8,616 bases of DNA, from contig JAUVYX010000025.1 in assembly GCA_030602865.1 (NCBI GenBank), positions 1-8,616 on the forward strand, given 5' to 3'. Made by a program: the position numbers and the translations under genes. The DNA is from Dehalococcoidia bacterium. GTDB lineage: Bacteria; Chloroflexota; Dehalococcoidia; GIF9; AB-539-J10. The first letter of the stretch is position 1. Each line of letters starts with the position of its first letter. Positions 1 through 4,182 of this stretch are shown here, piece by piece. Under the pieces are notes generated by a model. It had not been told where the DNA came from and did not search any database. It worked only from the letters and a program-made list of their open reading frames with translations.

Positions 1-20
1 TTCACCTTGTTGAGTTGTGA

Positions 21-314
21 CTATGGGTGAGAAGTAATCGCGAAAATTGTGATTGTACCCCTAGAGGGACCATAATACCAAAAGACTCTATAGGCTGCCG
101 GAGTGTTCTGCTCTGCGTAGGCTTCAAAAACCTTTTCGTTATTGGGACCTCTCAAACTTGAATATTCATGTGTCTGAAGACTATTGTGCCGGGGGTTCTT
201 TGCCAGAAATCCAATGGTCTTTTTAACAGCTTTATATCTTTTTTTCCTGGATGTATCCCCTTTGAGCAGGTTGAACGCTTTCTCTGCCTCCTCCGTCCAT
301 GTTAGTTCAAACAT
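21..314 (-). CDS. RelE/ParE-superfamily toxin of a type II toxin-antitoxin pair
   Basis: A 97-residue basic protein that probably acts as the toxin of a type II toxin-antitoxin system. RelE-fold toxins usually cleave mRNA on the ribosome, while ParE relatives poison gyrase; the sequence does not tell me which applies. Visible family features are the N-terminal FELTWTEEAEKAF strand-helix, a central basic helix (about residues 22-40), the SLRGPNNEKVFEAY segment (53-66) and a C-terminal strand pair with YRVFWYYGP (75-83) and ITIFAITSHP (88-97). The length is normal for a complete toxin. It starts 9 bases after the stop of the upstream antitoxin gene (324-599), the antitoxin-first order usual for such operons. 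There is no clear Shine-Dalgarno motif before its ATG at 314, so translation may be coupled to the antitoxin. The toxin assignment is family-pattern recognition; the active site is not assigned. Confidence 0.75.
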   Translation of the reverse strand: MFELTWTEEAEKAFNLLKGDTSRKKRYKAVKKTIGFLAKNPRHNSLQTHEYSSLRGPNNEKVFEAYAEQNTPAAYRVFWYYGPSRGTITIFAITSHP

Positions 315-323
315 AATGTGTGC

Positions 324-599
324 TTATAACGCATCCAGGTCAACTTTTAACACCTTGCCTTCTGCGGCATCAGAAAGACCTTTCCGAACCGATGCAAGAG
401 CAGCCGGGTTATTGAAAAGCCATGCTTCTGAAGCAGGGATAGTTACCTGTGGGTCCAGGATAAGTTGTCCAATGCTGTTACTGTATATATGATAAGTGAT
501 GCCTTCCTGCACCTGGTTCCTGGGCAGCACTACTCGCTTTTTAGCATCCGGTTTCACTCCTTCAGCTACTCTTTTAAAATCTTTATCCTTTATTATCAT
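324..599 (-). CDS. Antitoxin partner of the RelE/ParE-like toxin
   Basis: This 91-residue protein is the likely antitoxin that binds and neutralises the toxin at 21-314 and represses the shared promoter. From the ATG at 599 it begins MIIKDKDFKR. It has a KKRVVLPRNQV segment (20-30) like AbrB-type strands, a central YHIYSNSIGQLILDPQVTIP stretch (36-55), and a C-terminal helix with ASVRKGLSDAAEGK (69-82). That helix resembles the toxin-binding tails of many antitoxins. Three in-frame starts exist, at 611, 605 and 599. I prefer 599: GGTG lies a few bases upstream, and the best promoter (615-643) would start transcription near 608, which excludes the ATG at 611. From 611 the protein would have 95 residues. 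The family is not firmly recognised; the call rests on size, position and the toxin next door. Confidence 0.68.
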   Translation of the reverse strand: MIIKDKDFKRVAEGVKPDAKKRVVLPRNQVQEGITYHIYSNSIGQLILDPQVTIPASEAWLFNNPAALASVRKGLSDAAEGKVLKVDLDAL

Positions 600-614
600 A
601 GTCATCACCATGCC

Positions 615-643
615 ACTGTATTACAGGTGGGATTAGTTGTCAA
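615..643 (-). promoter_or_regulatory. Promoter and small operator of the toxin-antitoxin operon
   Basis: On the minus strand a perfect -35 box TTGACA (643 to 638) is followed after 17 bases by TACAGT (620 to 615), which matches 4 of 6 positions of the -10 consensus. A short perfect inverted repeat, CTGTA-T-TACAG (616-626), lies over the -10 box and its upstream edge, a good place for autorepression by the antitoxin. Transcription would start near 608, just before the antitoxin start at 599. The boxes are seen directly; their function is inferred. Confidence 0.55.
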
Positions 644-739
644 GTGGGACAATCCCCCTTTCAGTATCCACCTGATTGGTTGCGAACGTATTCCCTCTCC
701 ATCGTTCCAGTTCTCTATCTCCAGTCTTCCATCTTCTCT

Positions 740-775
740 CCCGTCATTGCGAGAAACGTCAGTGACGAAACAAAC
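740..775. repeat. GTCATTGCGAG-type palindromic repeat
   Basis: A GTCATTGCGAG motif followed by a perfect CGTCA-G-TGACG inverted repeat (757-767). Motifs of this kind recur as dispersed intergenic repeats in many environmental bacterial genomes. Only this copy is present in the window, so its repeat nature is inferred from general knowledge and from the neighbouring GTCAT modules. Confidence 0.5.
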
Positions 776-783
776 CTCCTTCC

Positions 784-848
784 ATGTCATACCCGCGAAC
801 GCGGGTATCCACCATCAGGCTCAATTCAGGGCGGTGACTTCACTTTTA
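784..848 (+). repeat. GTCATACCCGCG hairpin repeat, copy 1
   Basis: A 65-base repeat that recurs in the same orientation at 8545-8609 with about seven mismatches. Its core is a near-perfect hairpin, ATACCCGCG (789-797), AA, CGCGGGTAT (800-808), preceded by ATGTC and followed by a conserved tail with CCATCAGGCTC and TTCACTTTTA. It lies between divergently transcribed genes, so it is unlikely to serve as a terminator here. It is probably a member of a dispersed REP- or MITE-like family. Confidence 0.8.
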
Positions 849-915
849 AATATGGATGCTAGTTTACAACTGTTGGCTCGTAGCTAATAATTGATAGCTC
901 CTCAAAACTCCAATA

Positions 916-947
916 CCGGCTAGATTCCTGCTTTCGCAGAAATGACA
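916..947. repeat. TTCCTGC/GCAGGAA hairpin repeat, copy 1
   Basis: ATTCCTGC (924-931), loop TTTC, GCAGAAAT (936-943): a hairpin with one mismatch, set between CGGCTAG and GACAT. The same unit, with a perfect stem, recurs at 8464-8495. Read on the other strand it begins ATGTCATTTCTGCG, so it belongs to the same GTCAT-headed class as the module at 784-848 but points the other way. Confidence 0.75.
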
Positions 948-997
948 TCCCTTCTTCCGTCTTTTTTCCTGCCTTCTTCCCCAATATCTCCCCACAG

Positions 998-1033
998 TTG
1001 ACATCTTGCGTGTGATATGCCATTATCATATCA
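998..1033 (+). promoter_or_regulatory. Promoter and operator of the XRE/ImmA pair
   Basis: A perfect -35 box TTGACA (998-1003), exactly 17 bases, then CATTAT (1021-1026) preceded by TG at 1018-1019, an extended -10 arrangement. Centred on the -10 box is a perfect 7-base inverted repeat, TGATATG (1013-1019), 7-base spacer, CATATCA (1027-1033). A repressor bound there would block polymerase, so autoregulation by the XRE protein encoded 24 bases downstream is the simplest reading. The sequence elements are seen; the regulator identity is inferred. Confidence 0.7.
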
Positions 1034-1056
1034 ATAGTAGGCAAGAAGGTGCAATA

Positions 1057-1443
1057 ATGACAGAATTTCGTTATACAGAGTTCGGACACAGGTTAAAGGA
1101 ATGGAGAGAAGTGCTGAAGCCTCCAATGACCCAGCGGGATATGGCTAAAAAGGTCGGTGTGACGGACGGCTTTATCGCCCACATCGAGACCGGCAGAACA
1201 ATGCCCGGCAAGGAAACGCTTCGTGCTCTGGCAAGAGCGCTGGGGGTAACTGAGATGGAGATGTTTAAAGAGGCTGGATTTCTCAGCGAGGAAACGCCCA
1301 GTGACGAAGACATACTGGAAGACCCTGAACTGCGACTCTTCTTCCGCGACGAATGGAAACAACTCTCAGATGACGAGAAGGACTGGTTTAAAGGATTCGT
1401 CAGGATGATGAAAGAGCGGCGAAGAGAGAAGACCGGCAACTAG
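1057..1443 (+). CDS. XRE-family (Cro/CI) transcriptional regulator
   Basis: A 128-residue DNA-binding protein that probably represses its own promoter. The N-terminal half is a Cro/CI helix-turn-helix domain (about residues 9-75): FGHRLKEWREVL, then MTQRDMAKKVGVTDGFIAHIE (24-44) with the typical recognition helix, then LRALARALGV (55-64). The C-terminal part (about 85-122) is charged and predicted helical and carries no recognisable domain. The ATG at 1057 is chosen over an upstream in-frame start at 1006 because AAGAAGGT (1043-1050) sits at proper distance before it and the operator would lie inside the longer version. The stop is 18 bases before the ImmA-like gene, so the two are surely one operon. 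Such pairs control stress responses, phage or conjugative elements elsewhere: the peptidase cleaves the repressor. The family call is firm; the target genes are unknown. Confidence 0.9.
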   Translation: MTEFRYTEFGHRLKEWREVLKPPMTQRDMAKKVGVTDGFIAHIETGRTMPGKETLRALARALGVTEMEMFKEAGFLSEETPSDEDILEDPELRLFFRDEWKQLSDDEKDWFKGFVRMMKERRREKTGN

Positions 1444-1461
1444 ACCCAGGGTCATATAGAT

Positions 1462-1929
1462 ATGTCCGGCAAGGCAATAGCAAGGCGAACCAGGAAGCTA
1501 TTCGGTACCACCGACCCGGAGATCATCGCGGCAAGGGAAGGACTGGAAGTGACCAGGATGCCACTACCCCAAAGATGGTGGGACATATTGCTCTGGAATT
1601 GTGTGGCTATCCGTGACGACTTATCACTCCCCTTTGTTCGCTGGTGCCTGGCACACTGCCTGGGTCATCACTTCATGCACCACGGCAACCAGCTAAAAAT
1701 GAAGGATCATGCCGTGTTGATACAAAAACGATTACTGCAGGAGGCCGAGGCAGAATCGTTCGCCGCATGGCTGCTGGTGCCCGAAAACGAACTGGATGAA
1801 CTGAAACAGCTCGAGGGAGAAAACCTCACCGCATGGCAGGTGGCCGAACATTTCACCATTCCCGCCGATATGGTTCCCTATCGACTTGGCATCGGCGATA
1901 ACCCTTATCTCAAATCCATTGGCTGGTAG
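1462..1929 (+). CDS. ImmA/IrrE-like protein with Cys in place of the catalytic Glu
   Basis: A 155-residue member of the ImmA/IrrE metallopeptidase family (Peptidase M78, COG2856), which normally cleaves a partner XRE repressor. The zinc-site helix reads LAHCLGHHFMHHGN (63-76). The two His ligands H65 and H69 are present, but the family's HExxH is HCxxH here, because codon TGC encodes C66 where the catalytic Glu should be. The downstream helix with the third ligand, EAEAESFAAWLLVPE (94-108), is intact, probably E96. So zinc may still bind while water activation should fail, and the protein may act as a sensor or binding partner rather than a protease. C62 lies close by. The ATG at 1462 follows CAGGG with a 10-base gap, a modest binding site. 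Its last 25 bases overlap the convergent lipoprotein gene. The rest of the frame is open and well conserved in style, so simple decay is not apparent. Confidence 0.85.
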   Translation: MSGKAIARRTRKLFGTTDPEIIAAREGLEVTRMPLPQRWWDILLWNCVAIRDDLSLPFVRWCLAHCLGHHFMHHGNQLKMKDHAVLIQKRLLQEAEAESFAAWLLVPENELDELKQLEGENLTAWQVAEHFTIPADMVPYRLGIGDNPYLKSIGW

Positions 1930-2210
1930 CCGGGCTTTCCCTTCATTGGTGACATTTTCCCTTTAGTTATTTCATAACCCCATTGAAAACCTGTTGTCGG
2001 ATTTGAGCATAGCTCCACTCTGATTTTGTCACCAACCTCGACTTCAAAATCGCCACTTAGGTTATTATAAAAGCCAAACTCATCGCAATAAATCTCAACG
2101 TTAAAATCATGGGAGGGTACATTGTTGGAATCAGGGGGGTTTACAGTACATGATGACAGTAACAATACGGTTGTAAATATCGTGAATACCAGGAAGCTTC
2201 TCAGTTTCAT
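1905..2210 (-). CDS. Chagasin-like (I42) inhibitor lipoprotein, C-terminally truncated
   Basis: A 101-residue lipoprotein with a signal sequence (1-20: MKLRSF, then a hydrophobic run ending LLLSS) and lipobox Cys C21, so it should be anchored to the outer face of the membrane. After a Ser/Asn/Pro linker comes VEVGDKIRVELCSNPTTGFQW (57-77). The NPTTGxxW loop is the signature by which chagasin-family (I42) inhibitors block papain-like cysteine proteases. A normal I42 domain continues for some 45 more residues with a G-rich loop and an RPW-type loop; here the frame runs into the 3' end of the ImmA-like gene and ends with GYQPMDLR. It is therefore probably a broken gene whose tail was lost at a recombination joint near 1930-1950. 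The start at 2210 is set by GGAGGG six bases upstream; an in-frame ATG at 2234 is less likely. A weak promoter TTGAGT, 17 bases, TAGCAT lies at 2274 to 2246. Confidence 0.7.
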   Translation of the reverse strand: MKLRSFLVFTIFTTVLLLSSCTVNPPDSNNVPSHDFNVEIYCDEFGFYNNLSGDFEVEVGDKIRVELCSNPTTGFQWGYEITKGKMSPMKGKPGYQPMDLR

Positions 2211-2413
2211 TGCTATCCCTCCATACAATTGCATTAGTTTCGAAAATGCTAATAGAATTCTACTTATTACTCAAATAGATGTCCAGACAGAACTGAATAT
2301 GAAGCATATATAGTGCTTTCAATTTCTATAACCATTGAAATAAAGTGACCTTATTGCTTGCAGCGATTTTGATATCTATTTACTTCACTATTGCGTATAA
2401 AGAGGAAATAATG

Positions 2414-2460
2414 AAACGCGTAGAAGGGCAAGCGTCCCAATGTTCGTTCTACGGCAGGTG
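2414..2460 (+). repeat. ATGTTCGTTC repeat, copy A
   Basis: The first of four related copies in the window (A here, B 3311-3348, C 4051-4090, D 4145-4182). It resembles copy C most: both read ACGC, then GAAGGGCAA, a short variable part, CCC and ATGTTCGTTC. In this copy CGTAGAA (2419-2425) and TTCTACG (2447-2453) form a perfect 7-base inverted repeat, enclosing a GGG/CCC pair, so the unit could fold into a nested hairpin. Function unknown. Confidence 0.6.
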
Positions 2461-2544
2461 AAAAATATCCTCTTTATTACAATCTGTAGCTTTCTAACGT
2501 TTATCTTGCTGATGTTCCTTGGTAATCTGCCGATTTGGGATTAA
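2440..2544 (+). CDS. Possible small hydrophobic peptide
   Basis: An open frame of 34 residues, MFVLRQVKN followed by a hydrophobic run (about 10-28) ending GNLPIWD. It could be a single-pass membrane peptide, like type I toxins or small regulatory peptides. Its ATG is the ATG of repeat copy A, and AAGGG lies about 12 bases upstream, slightly too far for a good ribosome binding site. The equivalent ATG in copies C and D is followed by a stop after 6 and 5 codons, and in copy B by an unrelated 27-codon frame, so the repeat itself does not conserve a peptide. No family is recognised. This is low-confidence and may be chance. Confidence 0.2.
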   Translation: MFVLRQVKNILFITICSFLTFILLMFLGNLPIWD

Positions 2545-2580
2545 ACTGTCGAATATCTTAAGTCGGAGGGAGAGATAGAA

Positions 2581-2694
2581 ATGTCCAGAAATGCGCCTTG
2601 TCCCTGTGGAGCATCATATCCTGATGGTAGCCCTAAGAAATACAGAACAATACAAATCCTATTGACAAGTAGTATCATTAGTGATACCATATAG
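2581..2694 (+). pseudogene. SEC-C motif remnant truncated at the HicAB promoter
   Basis: The frame opens MSRNAPCPCGASYPDGSPKK, the N-terminal half of a SEC-C zinc motif (family pattern CPCG, a Gly/Lys-rich stretch, then a Cys-Cys/His pair). After PKKYR the expected CC pair is missing, and the remaining 15 codons (TIQILL onward) simply translate the promoter and operator of the HicAB module. The start is supported by GGAGGG (2565-2570). The beginning of a real gene has thus been joined to foreign DNA near 2645-2655. SEC-C motifs normally bind zinc and often mediate protein contacts; this 37-residue piece lacks half its ligands. Confidence 0.55.
2662..2690 (+). promoter_or_regulatory. HicAB promoter with embedded palindromic operator
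   Basis: A perfect -35 TTGACA (2662-2667), 17 bases, and TACCAT (2685-2690). Between them and touching the -10 box lies a perfect inverted repeat GTATCA-TTAG-TGATAC (2672-2687), extended by one further T/A pair. Transcription would begin near 2697, a short leader before hicA at 2711. HicB-type antitoxins with a ribbon-helix-helix domain usually bind such sites and repress the operon, so this is the expected autoregulatory operator. Confidence 0.72.
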
Positions 2695-2710
2695 CCATTC
2701 GGATTTATAT

Positions 2711-2971
2711 ATGGATATAGACTCTATATCAAATGTAATAAAAAAACTAGAAAGGAGTCCAAGCAATATTAGATTTGCAGATTTATGCAAAATCTGTGAT
2801 TATTATTTTGGTGAGGCACGACAAAATAGCAGTAGCCATCGAACATACAAGACTCCATGGCAAGGGGACCCTAGAGTGAATATACAAGAAGCAAATGGAA
2901 AAGGGAAAGCATATCAAGTTAGGCAGGTCATAAAAGCCATTAGAAGATTGGAGGTAGAAAATGGCAGTTAA
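2711..2971 (+). CDS. hicA: HicA-like mRNA-interferase toxin
   Basis: An 86-residue protein of the HicA toxin family, which cleaves mRNA and stalls growth when its antitoxin is lost. The C-terminal half carries the family core: SSSHRTYKTPW (40-50), with the probable catalytic His at 43, then a strand with RVNIQ (55-59), GKGKAYQV (63-70) and a closing helix VRQVIKAIRRLE. An N-terminal helical part (1-35, with FADLCKICDYYF) makes it longer than the minimal HicA of about 60 residues; longer variants of this type are known. I start it at the ATG at 2711; an in-frame GTG at 2681 lies inside the operator and is unlikely. Its ribosome binding site is poor (CGGAT), which may keep toxin yield low. The last 11 bases overlap hicB, so the pair is translationally coupled. 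Toxin first, antitoxin second is the usual hic order. Confidence 0.8.
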   Translation: MDIDSISNVIKKLERSPSNIRFADLCKICDYYFGEARQNSSSHRTYKTPWQGDPRVNIQEANGKGKAYQVRQVIKAIRRLEVENGS

Positions 2972-3305
2972 AGTAAATAAAAAAAATAACCTTTATACAT
3001 ATAGAATTACTTGGTCTGAGGAAGATGGAGAATATGTTGGTTTGTGTGCAGAATTTCCTAGCCTAAGTTGGCTTGCAGAAAATCAAGAGGAAGCATTACG
3101 TGGTATTAACAAAGTGGTGTTAGAAGTAGTTTTAGATATGGAATCTAATAGTGAACCACTCCCAAGACCACTATCAACAAAGAACTACTCAGGAAAATTC
3201 ACGGTACGCATACCAAGTGGTATACATAGAAACCTTGCTATTCAAGCAGCAGAGTCTAAAGTTAGTTTTAATCGCTATGTGAGTGCAAAACTAGCTGCTG
3301 ATTAG
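2961..3305 (+). CDS. hicB: HicB-like antitoxin with ribbon-helix-helix domain
   Basis: A 114-residue antitoxin that should bind HicA and repress the operon. The N-terminal domain (about 10-62) has the HicB RNase-H-like pattern: YRITWSEEDGEYVGLCAEFPSLSWLAENQEEAL, where strand, EFP loop and following helix are typical. After a Pro-rich linker (SEPLPRPLSTKNYSG) comes a ribbon-helix-helix DNA-binding domain, KFTVRIPSGIHRNLAIQAAES then VSFNRYVSAKLAA (79-113). The ATG at 2961 has a strong site GGAGGT (2950-2955) five bases upstream, far better than that of hicA, which fits the need for antitoxin excess. It overlaps hicA by 11 bases and ends six bases before repeat copy B. The codon choice is AT-rich compared with the ImmA gene, consistent with recent acquisition of the module. 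Confidence 0.85.
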   Translation: MAVKVNKKNNLYTYRITWSEEDGEYVGLCAEFPSLSWLAENQEEALRGINKVVLEVVLDMESNSEPLPRPLSTKNYSGKFTVRIPSGIHRNLAIQAAESKVSFNRYVSAKLAAD

Positions 3306-3310
3306 TCATA

Positions 3311-3348
3311 GTCCACGACGATCATACATCCCCATGTTCGTTCAATGG
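3311..3348 (+). repeat. ATGTTCGTTC repeat, copy B
   Basis: A 38-base unit beginning GTCCACGAC and ending ATGTTCGTTCAATGG. It matches copy D (4145-4182) at 34 of 38 positions, in the same orientation, and shares the ATGTTCGTTC core with copies A and C. It starts six bases after the hicB stop. Copies B and D bracket the membrane-protein gene at 3428-3850 as direct repeats. A 27-codon frame opens at its ATG (3334-3417) but has no ribosome binding site. Confidence 0.75.
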
Positions 3349-3427
3349 AACAAGAAGGGAACAGCCATTAAACTTTTATCTGAGAAGAAGAGGTTGATAC
3401 CAGAGATACGACAGTAGCTTATTCAAA

Positions 3428-3850
3428 TTACAATACTTTGAAATCGGGGCTACGCATGTAGGTGGCCTTTCTGTTGGACCCTTTCTCTCGCCACCGCATC
3501 AATATGCCGCCCATGATGCAGACAATCGCTGGAAACGCACTCATAAGACACGCTCTCCAATCCATCCATCCCACACTGCGAAAGACTGTCTCATGGGGAA
3601 TCCAACTTCTTGGTAGTACAGAAATGTATGCAATGCCGACAAATACCGCAGCTATCCAAAGAAAACGGCCTCTTGAAATTATGCCACCCAAAAGCAATAG
3701 AAATACGCCAAAAGCACAAACTGTCACAGAGAAAAATAATCCCATTTCGTACATGCCCACATTGAACCCACCAGACGAATACGCTAAGGGTACTGACAGC
3801 CCTACAATCGACGCCCCTAGCCAAGCGATAATCTGCAAGAAGACCTTCAT
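3428..3850 (-). CDS. Small four-helix membrane protein of unknown function
   Basis: A 140-residue integral membrane protein with no family I recognise. Four hydrophobic segments are visible at about 3-24, 35-58, 62-80 and 100-120, followed by a basic tail (RWREKGSNRKATYMRSPDFKVL begins at 119) that should face the cytoplasm. A larger non-membrane loop, PRSWIPHETVFRSVGWMDWR (80-99), lies between helices 3 and 4. The start at 3850 is set by GGAGG six bases before the ATG; an in-frame ATG at 3910 lies inside the promoter. The gene stands alone, flanked by repeat copies B and C/D, and has its own promoter at 3906-3934 with palindromes. It could be a cargo gene, an immunity-like protein or a remnant of a mobile element; nothing in the sequence decides. 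Confidence 0.6.
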   Translation of the reverse strand: MKVFLQIIAWLGASIVGLSVPLAYSSGGFNVGMYEMGLFFSVTVCAFGVFLLLLGGIISRGRFLWIAAVFVGIAYISVLPRSWIPHETVFRSVGWMDWRACLMSAFPAIVCIMGGILMRWREKGSNRKATYMRSPDFKVL

Positions 3851-3889
3851 TCTAATCCTCCAGTGAGTGTCGAAGTCAACAATATCAAA

Positions 3890-3934
3890 TTGTACAACAT
3901 TGTACAACATAGATAAAACTTATCTAAAAGTCAA
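3890..3934 (-). promoter_or_regulatory. Operator-rich promoter of the membrane-protein gene
   Basis: On the minus strand TTGACT (3934 to 3929), 17 bases, TATGTT (3911 to 3906). The spacer is filled by a perfect 7-base inverted repeat, TAGATAA-AAC-TTATCTA on the plus strand (3910-3926). At the expected transcription start are two copies of the perfect palindrome TTGTACAA (3890-3897 and 3900-3907), repeated with a 10-base period, one helical turn, so two repressor dimers could bind the same face. Two different palindromes at one promoter suggest tight control. The elements are seen; the regulator is unknown. Confidence 0.6.
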
Positions 3935-4050
3935 CAATGTATGAGTAACATTCTAAGTGCAATAATCTGTCCACTCCCAAACAATGCCTTACGATTGCCA
4001 TTAATTTTAACCAACAATATTTCAGGGAAAATTAAGTTCACAAAAAACAT

Positions 4051-4090
4051 ACGCATGGAAGGGCAAATATCCCTATGTTCGTTCAAGGTA
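4051..4090 (+). repeat. ATGTTCGTTC repeat, copy C
   Basis: Closest to copy A: ACGCATG, GAAGGGCAA, CCC and ATGTTCGTTC appear in the same order and spacing. It lacks the flanking CGTAGAA/TTCTACG hairpin arms of copy A. Followed by GTTAGGAGCTTAAC, a short imperfect palindrome (4090-4103), and by copy D 54 bases later. Confidence 0.6.
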
Positions 4091-4144
4091 GTTAGGAGCT
4101 TAACACGGCAAAATACTTACAGATTGCTCTCCGTTTGAAGCTAC

Positions 4145-4182
4145 GTCCACGACAATCAGACATGCCGATGTTCGTTCAATGG
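4145..4182 (+). repeat. ATGTTCGTTC repeat, copy D
   Basis: Matches copy B (3311-3348) at 34 of 38 positions, beginning GTCCACGAC and ending ATGTTCGTTCAATGG; the identity stops soon after on both sides. As a direct repeat of B it could mark the far end of a mobile or recombined segment that carries the membrane-protein gene. Confidence 0.75.

Larger units (their letters stand above)
612..1056. other. Gene-free stretch of 445 bases with repeat modules
   Basis: No open frame here has a recognisable product or a good ribosome binding site. The stretch holds the promoter of the leftward toxin-antitoxin operon (615-643), three hairpin repeat modules (740-775, 784-848 and 916-947), and the promoter of the rightward XRE gene (998-1033). 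It is therefore a divergent intergenic region enlarged by repeat insertions. Confidence 0.7.
2211..2580. other. AT-rich stretch before the HicAB module
   Basis: No well-supported gene is seen. It contains the weak leftward promoter of the lipoprotein gene (2246-2274), the first copy of the ATGTTCGTTC repeat (2414-2460) and a possible small hydrophobic peptide (2440-2544). The base composition turns AT-richer here than in the XRE/ImmA genes and stays so to about 4260. Confidence 0.55.

Noticed and set aside
465..887. A 140-codon plus-strand frame through the antitoxin and repeat region
   Set aside because: It is antisense to the antitoxin, then passes through hairpin repeats, and has no protein-like features.
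881..900. AGCTA-N8-TAGCT inverted repeat
   Set aside because: The arms are only five bases in AT-rich DNA, without relation to a promoter or gene end; likely chance.
1071..1439. A long open frame antisense to the XRE gene
   Set aside because: The Ser-rich product is a shadow of the XRE gene and has no start signals.
3334..3417. A 27-codon frame starting at the ATG of repeat copy B
   Set aside because: There is no ribosome binding site, and the equivalent ATG in other copies leads to early stops or unrelated frames.
3941..4138. A 65-codon frame on the plus strand
   Set aside because: It has no convincing ribosome binding site and no family features, and it runs through repeat copy C. It is probably chance.
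2414..4182. A CRISPR array built from the four ATGTTCGTTC repeats
   Set aside because: Spacings of 894, 741 and 93 bases are irregular, the copies diverge, genes lie between them, and no cas gene is present.
4090..4182. An integron attC site around GTTAGGAGCTTAAC and copies C/D
   Set aside because: GCTTAAC fits one attC core half, but no matching GTTRRRY half follows at a suitable distance and no integron integrase is in the window. Single-strand folding of the unit would be needed to revive the idea.
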